The notes under the pieces: model-generated
What the model saw: the letters and a program-made list of their open reading frames with translations, nothing else
Told to the model about the DNA's origin: nothing
Database searches by the model: none
DNA from: Mesorhizobium japonicum MAFF 303099
GTDB lineage: Bacteria > Pseudomonadota > Alphaproteobacteria > Rhizobiales > Rhizobiaceae
Length of the DNA: 64,000 nt
NCBI RefSeq assembly: GCF_000009625.1
Contig: NC_002678.2
Location: 6,666,001 to 6,730,000 of the forward strand
Direction of reading: 5' to 3'
In this document: one piece after another, positions 59,992 through 64,000 of the stretch
Position numbering within the stretch: position 1 is the stretch's first letter
Layout: each line of letters begins with the position of its first letter
Program-made: the position numbers and the translations under genes

Positions 59992-61002
59992 TCAGGCGCC
60001 GTCGACGACCACCTTCCCGAAGACGTCGCCCTGCTGGAAGTAGCGATAGGCATCGCGGGCCTGGGTGAAGGCAAAGACCTTGTCGATGACGGGCCGCAGG
60101 CGGTGCTGCGAAACAGCGCGCAGCATGGCTTCGAGGTTGCTCCGGCTGCCGACGAAGAGGCGGCTGATGGTGGCGAGGCTGCGCTGGTACAGTGCCGCCG
60201 GGATCTGGATCGATCCGCCTTTCGCATCCTGCAGCGTGAGCAGCACGATGTGTCCGTAAAGCGTGCTGGCGATCAGCGACTGCGCGAAGGTCGCCGGGCC
60301 GCCGGTCTCCACGACGAGATCGACACCGCCGGTCTGGTCGCGGACGGCCGCACCCCATTCGGGCATATCCGACGTCGAGATCACAAGGTCGGCGCCCAGC
60401 GTCCGTAGCCTGTCGGCCTTCTCTCCGCGCGAGGTGACGGCGGCGACGCGGCAGCCGAGCAGCTTGGCGAACTGCAGTGCAAAGAGCGAGACGCCGCCTG
60501 AACCGATGACCAGAACCCATTGGCCGGGCTTTGGAATTCCGGCACCCGTCACCGCGTTCCAGGCGGTCACGCCGGCGCAGCTCAGCGTCGCCGCCTCATG
60601 CCAGTCGAGATGATCGGGCAGGCGAGCCGCCCATTGTTCGTCGAGAACCGCATATTCCGCCAGCATGCCGTCCAGCGTGCAGCCGAGCTGGTCGATGAGC
60701 CCGGCGTTGATGCGGCCGTCGATCCAGCGGGCGAAATAGCTGCCGGTGACACGGTCACCGACGGCGAAGCGGGTGACGGCATCGCCGATGGCGACAACGT
60801 CACCAGCTCCGTCGCTCAATGGAACGACGCTCTGGCGCGGCTGCAGCGGATAGGTGCCGTTGAGGATCATCGTGTCGCGGCGGTTGAGCGAGGCGGCGCG
60901 GATGCGAACCACGATTTCATGCGGCTTCGGCTGTGGTTCTGGCTCGTCGCGCATCACCAGGCATTCGGTCCCGCTCGACCCGTCAAGACGATAGCTGCGC
61001 AT
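59992..61002 (-). CDS. Zinc-independent MDR alcohol dehydrogenase/quinone oxidoreductase family
   Basis: The 336-residue medium-chain dehydrogenase has the GroES-like N-terminal domain (IVVRIRAASLNRRDTMILNG, PLSDGAGDVVAIGDAVTRF) and a Rossmann domain with WVLVIGSGGVSLFALQFAKL. The GHE zinc ligands of classical alcohol dehydrogenases are absent; SLNRRD is as in quinone oxidoreductases, so it is likely zinc-free and NADPH-dependent. It is first of the operon and divergent from the TetR gene. Confidence 0.87.
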   Translation of the reverse strand: MRSYRLDGSSGTECLVMRDEPEPQPKPHEIVVRIRAASLNRRDTMILNGTYPLQPRQSVVPLSDGAGDVVAIGDAVTRFAVGDRVTGSYFARWIDGRINAGLIDQLGCTLDGMLAEYAVLDEQWAARLPDHLDWHEAATLSCAGVTAWNAVTGAGIPKPGQWVLVIGSGGVSLFALQFAKLLGCRVAAVTSRGEKADRLRTLGADLVISTSDMPEWGAAVRDQTGGVDLVVETGGPATFAQSLIASTLYGHIVLLTLQDAKGGSIQIPAALYQRSLATISRLFVGSRSNLEAMLRAVSQHRLRPVIDKVFAFTQARDAYRYFQQGDVFGKVVVDGA

Positions 61003-61016
61003 GTTCTGCCTCCAAT

Positions 61017-61034
61017 ATGTAGACTGATCTACAT
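61017..61034. promoter_or_regulatory. TetR operator ATGTAGA-N4-TCTACAT
   Basis: An exact palindrome between the dehydrogenase start (61002) and the TetR start (61100). A second, weaker copy (TGTAGACCGATTGTC) follows at about 61039-61053. GTAGAC-N-TCTAC blocks resemble operators of the LmrA/YxaF group to which the neighbouring regulator belongs. Confidence 0.7.
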
Positions 61035-61099
61035 ATTATGTAGACCGATTGTCATATTCGATGCAAGGCCTATAATGCGCGCTGCTGACAGAGGTTGAC

Positions 61100-61708
61100 A
61101 TGGCGAACGACACCCGCACCCGCATACTCGACACGACCGCGCTGCTGCTCCGGCAGCGCGGCTATCACGGCACCTCGCTCAACGACATATTGCGCGCCAG
61201 CGGCGCGCCGCGCGGTTCGCTCTACTTCCATTTTCCGGGCGGCAAGGACCAACTGGTGATCGAGGTGACGCGCGACAGTGTTGCCGGGGTGACGGCGAGG
61301 CTGGGCGAAGCGCTGGCCGCCGAAAAGGATCCGGCGGTGGCCGTCCATCATATCTACCAGGCGGTAGGGCGCATGCTGGAAGACAACCAGTTTTCGCTCG
61401 GCTGTCCGATTGCGCCCGTCGTGCTGGACTCACCGACCGACGTGCCGGAGCTGGCGGATTTGTGCCGTGCGGCCTTCGAGCAGTGGATAGGCCTGTTGCG
61501 TGAGGCCTTCGTCAGGGCCGGAGTGCCCGAACGCCGCGCCCACGCTCTGGCGCTGCTGGTCGAATCATCGCTGGAAGGGCTGATGGTGATCGCCCGCGCC
61601 ACTCGGGACCGCGCCCCGCTACAGGCGGTGGCGGACGAGGTCGCGGCGCTGATCGAAACCGCGGTGCTTGCCGGCGAGGTTCGGCAACGCGCGGAGGCGG
61701 GTGTCTGA
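61100..61708 (+). CDS. TetR-family regulator, LmrA/YxaF-like
   Basis: The 202-residue protein has its HTH at about 8-52 (LLLRQRGYHGTSLNDILRAS then GAPRGSLYFHFPGGKDQLVI), with the APRGSLYHHFPGGK recognition helix typical of LmrA/YxaF regulators, and a C-terminal SLGCPIAPVVLDSPTDVPEL segment. AGAGG precedes the ATG. It probably represses the divergent redox operon through the operator at 61017-61034. Confidence 0.9.
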   Translation: MANDTRTRILDTTALLLRQRGYHGTSLNDILRASGAPRGSLYFHFPGGKDQLVIEVTRDSVAGVTARLGEALAAEKDPAVAVHHIYQAVGRMLEDNQFSLGCPIAPVVLDSPTDVPELADLCRAAFEQWIGLLREAFVRAGVPERRAHALALLVESSLEGLMVIARATRDRAPLQAVADEVAALIETAVLAGEVRQRAEAGV

Positions 61709-61710
61709 AG

Positions 61711-62152
61711 TCAAGCCCCCTGGTTCGGGAAGCAGGCACTGGCGCTGAGGTTCGGGCCGTTCGCCAGCGACGCCAGGAAGGCCGGCAGCACGGTCGTGAA
61801 GGTGTAGGAAACCTGGACGCTCGAAAAGCCGGACAGGCCCGAGCAGGTGGTGTTGTTGCTGACGGTGATGTTGGCATTGCTCAGCACGATGCCGTCGGTT
61901 GCCGCCCTGCTGCTGATGTAGCTGATGGCGCTGGCGGCGTTGTAGACGCCGTTCTGCGTGCATCCGCTCTGCAGTACGCCGACGCAGCGCGCCCCTGCAA
62001 GCTGCGATTTCATTCAGCACATGCTGAGCCCAGTACATGCGGCCGAACTCGAACGTGCCCATCAGCACGATCAGCAACGGCACTGACAGCAAGGCGAACT
62101 CGACGGCGTTGGCACCGGATCTGTCGCGCAGGAAGGATCGGCGACGGCTCAT
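61711..62152 (-). pseudogene. TadE-like pilus assembly gene, frameshifted
   Basis: From ATG 62152 the product starts MSRRRSFLRDRSGANAVEFA then LLSVPLLIVLMGTFEFGRMY, the TadE N-terminal membrane helix, up to HVLNEIA. The expected continuation, AGARCVGVLQSGCTQNGVYN through NITVSNNTTCSGLSGFSSVQ, is in another frame from about 62013. An extra base near GCAGCTTGCAGG explains the break. It overlaps the stop of the upstream TadE-like gene (ATGA). Confidence 0.65.
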
Positions 62153-62609
62153 TGCGGTTGTACCACTGCCTTGACGGTGATGTTGCCGTTGCTGACGATG
62201 CCGAAGCCGCCGAAAAGCGGCGTATAGGGCTTGCTGGCCGTGATCGTCACGAATTTCCCCGCAATGCCGCCGCCACTGCAGATGCTGCCGCATGCCATCG
62301 GGGTGCTCCAGGCCACGGCTCCTGAACTTCCTGGGCAGTAGCAGAGATCGGCATTGGCGGCCGTGCCGCTTTGGGTGGCCGTGGACGTGGTGGCGTTGTG
62401 GGCAAGCGCCGCACCGCCGAGCTCAGTTCGAATTTGGCCTTCAACGAGCCACCTATGTCGACGGTTCCGGCCAGGATGACCAGCAGCACGGGGCTGATCA
62501 AGGCGAACTCGACCGCCGACACGCCGGCTTTCTGGCGCCGCAGAAAGTCTGTGAAGGTGAAACGCCAGCCGGCCGACAAGCCGTGGCCGGGGCGTGACAG
62601 CTTTCTCAT
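62149..62609 (-). pseudogene. Second TadE/TadF-like gene, frameshifted
   Basis: From ATG 62609 the product starts MRKLSRPGHGLSAGWRFTFT and has the TadE-type helix AGVSAVEFALISPVLLVILA then GTVDIGGSLKAKFELSSAV. After that the frame turns Arg/Pro-rich, while ALAHNATTSTATQSGTAANA and then GKFVTITASKPYTPLFGGFG continue in a different frame up to TGA at 62151-62149. One missing base near 62405 explains it. It sits between the TadG-like and TadE-like genes with ATGA overlaps on both sides. Confidence 0.65.
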
Positions 62610-63293
62610 TGCACGAGGCTCACCTTGCTGCTGCCACCGGCACTCGAGGCGGCGATGCATTCCGATGCGGCTGTGGTGCCGCCCGATAGCGTGATGCGTG
62701 AGCCGATCATCTGCAGGCACTTGCTCGGGTCGGTGTTCGATCCCAGCACGCTCGAGCCGCCATTCATGATGATCGGGCCATAGGGAAAATAGAATGCGCC
62801 TGATATCTGGGCGTTGGAGCCGCCTTCGGCGAAGGTCGCGCCGCCGGTGTTGGAACTGCCGGTGGGGCCGATCACCGCCAGCTTCGCCGTCGCTCCCGAC
62901 CGGGGTGCGGTGAGCACGATGTTGCTGTAGCCGGCGGCCACGCAGAAGACATAGCCATTGCAACTTCCCGAATTGGATTTGGCCTTGCCTGACAGGACAA
63001 GCGTCACATTGGCGCCGCTGACGCTGATCGCGCTGCCGTTGCAGTTGGCGCTGCCGCCGCCATTGCCGCCCAGCGCGAAATAGCCGTCCACGGTGTAGAC
63101 GCCGGCGCCGAGCAGGATGGCCTTGCGTGGGGCCTGGGTTCCAGCCAAAGTCGATGTTGTTGCCGTTGGGAGTGGTCGGCGCTGTTGGCGCGGCTGTCGT
63201 CGAAAGCGCGGCAACCGTTGCAATACGGGCCACGGCGGCGGTGACCGCGGCATTGCCGGCCAGCGGGTCGGGGGTGGATTTCTTGGTGATCAC
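62606..63293 (-). pseudogene. TadG-like gene, N-terminally truncated and frameshifted
   Basis: The visible frame encodes KAILLGAGVYTVDGYFALGG, VTLVLSGKAKSNSGSCNGYV and IIMNGGSSVLGSNTDPSKCL, which resembles the secreted domain of TadG-related proteins. Upstream, PLAGNAAVTAAVARIATVAA and NNIDFGWNPG lie in another frame from 63293, so an indel near 63120 separates them. The N-terminal membrane helix expected for TadG is absent. It overlaps the next gene's start (ATGA). Confidence 0.5.
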
Positions 63294-63317
63294 CGGTCGC
63301 TATCGTTGCAGGAAGCA

Positions 63318-63350
63318 ATGAAAAAGGGCGGCATCGCTGCCGCCCTTTCG
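63318..63350 (-). terminator. Rho-independent terminator after groEL
   Basis: AAAGGGCGGCA-GCGA-TGCCGCCCTTT on the minus strand is a perfect stem followed by a T tract (TTTTTC), about 25 bases after the groEL stop. It ends the groEL transcript before the frameshifted pilus genes. Confidence 0.85.
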
Positions 63351-63374
63351 TGTGCATAAGCCGGGTAGGCAGGA

Positions 63375-64000
63375 TTAGAAGTCCATGCCACCCATGCCGC
63401 CCATGCCGCCGCCGCCCATGCCGCCAGGCATGCCGCCGCCAGCCGACTCCTTCTTCGGAGCCTCCGCGATCATGGCTTCGGTGGTGACGAGCAGGCCGGC
63501 GACCGAGGCCGCATCCTGGAGAGCCGTGCGCACAACCTTGACCGGATCGACGATACCCATGGCGATCATGTCGCCATATTCGCCGGTCTGGGCGTTGTAG
63601 CCGAAGGTCGCGCCCTTGTTCTCAAGGATCTTGCCGGCAACGATCGATGCTTCCGCACCGGCGTTCGAGGCGATCTGGCGGGCCGGAGCCTGCAGAGCGC
63701 GACGCACGATGTTGATGCCAGCGGCCTGGTCGGCATTGGCGCCGGCAGCCTTGATGTTGGCCGAAGCGCGCAGCAGGGCCACGCCACCGCCGGCAACGAT
63801 GCCTTCTTCCACGGCCGCGCGGGTCGCGTTCAGCGCATCGTCAACGCGATCCTTCTTTTCCTTGACTTCGACTTCCGTCGCACCGCCGACGCGGATCACC
63901 GCAACGCCGCCCGCGAGCTTGGCGAGACGTTCCTGCAGCTTCTCCTTGTCGTAGTCCGAAGTGGTCTCTTCGATCTGCTGCTTGATCTGGGCAACGCGCC
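63375..64000 (-). CDS. groL: Chaperonin GroEL, C-terminal part (runs off right edge)
   Basis: The visible 208 codons match the GroEL C-terminal third: [40 protein letters not shown] (a GroEL signature), [20 protein letters not shown] and [14 protein letters not shown], ending in the Gly/Met tail [16 protein letters not shown]. The catalytic and apical regions lie beyond 64000. GroEL folds proteins with GroES, whose gene should be upstream outside the window. Confidence 0.96.
   Translation of the reverse strand, partial: RVAQIKQQIEETTSDYDKEKLQERLAKLAGGVAVIRVGGATEVEVKEKKDRVDDALNATRAAVEEGIVAGGGVALLRASANIKAAGANADQAAGINIVRRALQAPARQIASNAGAEASIVAGKILENKGATFGYNAQTGEYGDMIAMGIVDPVKVVRTALQDAASVAGLLVTTEAMIAEAPKKESAGGGMPGGMGGGGMGGMGGMDF

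Noticed and set aside
1..64000. CRISPR array
   Set aside because: No series of regularly spaced repeats was seen on either strand.

Overview
The window looks like a chromosomal stretch of a high-GC alphaproteobacterium of the Rhizobiales, most probably Mesorhizobium or a close relative. The reasons are the aapJQMP amino-acid ABC operon, small rhizobial families (DUF982, DUF768, DUF2459-type), GAAC-N7-GAAC LexA-box syntax, the ppk-ppx pair and groEL. No species can be named from the sequence alone.

Region 1 (1 to about 14.6 kb) is accessory. It holds many small hypothetical genes, broken genes, an IS5-type transposase, a stand-alone LigD-type DNA ligase with a truncated second copy of its 5' end and leader, an XRE regulator divergent from a DUF3102-like gene across a palindrome, a two-gene operon behind a perfect LexA-type box, and a large serine recombinase translationally coupled to a protein resembling the C-terminal domain of plasmid partition protein RepB. 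Its right edge is marked by the 3' half of a tRNA-Arg(TCT) gene (14609-14657) without a 5' half. That is the usual scar of an element integrated in a tRNA gene; by its orientation the element lies to the left, with the intact tRNA outside the window.

Region 2 (14.7-42 kb) is mostly core: a diguanylate cyclase, a glycosyltransferase, an anion transporter, a TetR/crotonase pair, an ECF sigma factor with a cupredoxin/DUF4142 operon (both transcripts carry the same promoter), a penicillin-V-acylase-like amidase, an HPP-CBS membrane protein, a cystathionine beta-lyase-type enzyme, a DUF1326/DUF2182 pair, aapJQMP, an FAD monooxygenase, and polyphosphate metabolism (ppk-ppx).

Region 3 (42.2-45.8 kb) is an inserted two-gene anti-phage module of Gabija type: an OLD-family ATPase/TOPRIM nuclease overlapping a UvrD-like helicase.

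Region 4 (46-64 kb) is core and metabolic: two DoxX proteins, fumarase, DUF805, an SDR, NIPSNAP with a divergent TetR and tandem operators, a Tat-exported metallophosphoesterase, CsbD, GST, an ArsR/SRPBCC-YCII pair, a cold-shock protein, a cluster of very small genes, LysE, a redox operon (SnoaL/OsmC/MDR dehydrogenase) divergent from a TetR, a run of three frameshifted Tad-pilus-type genes, and the 3' part of groEL at the right edge.
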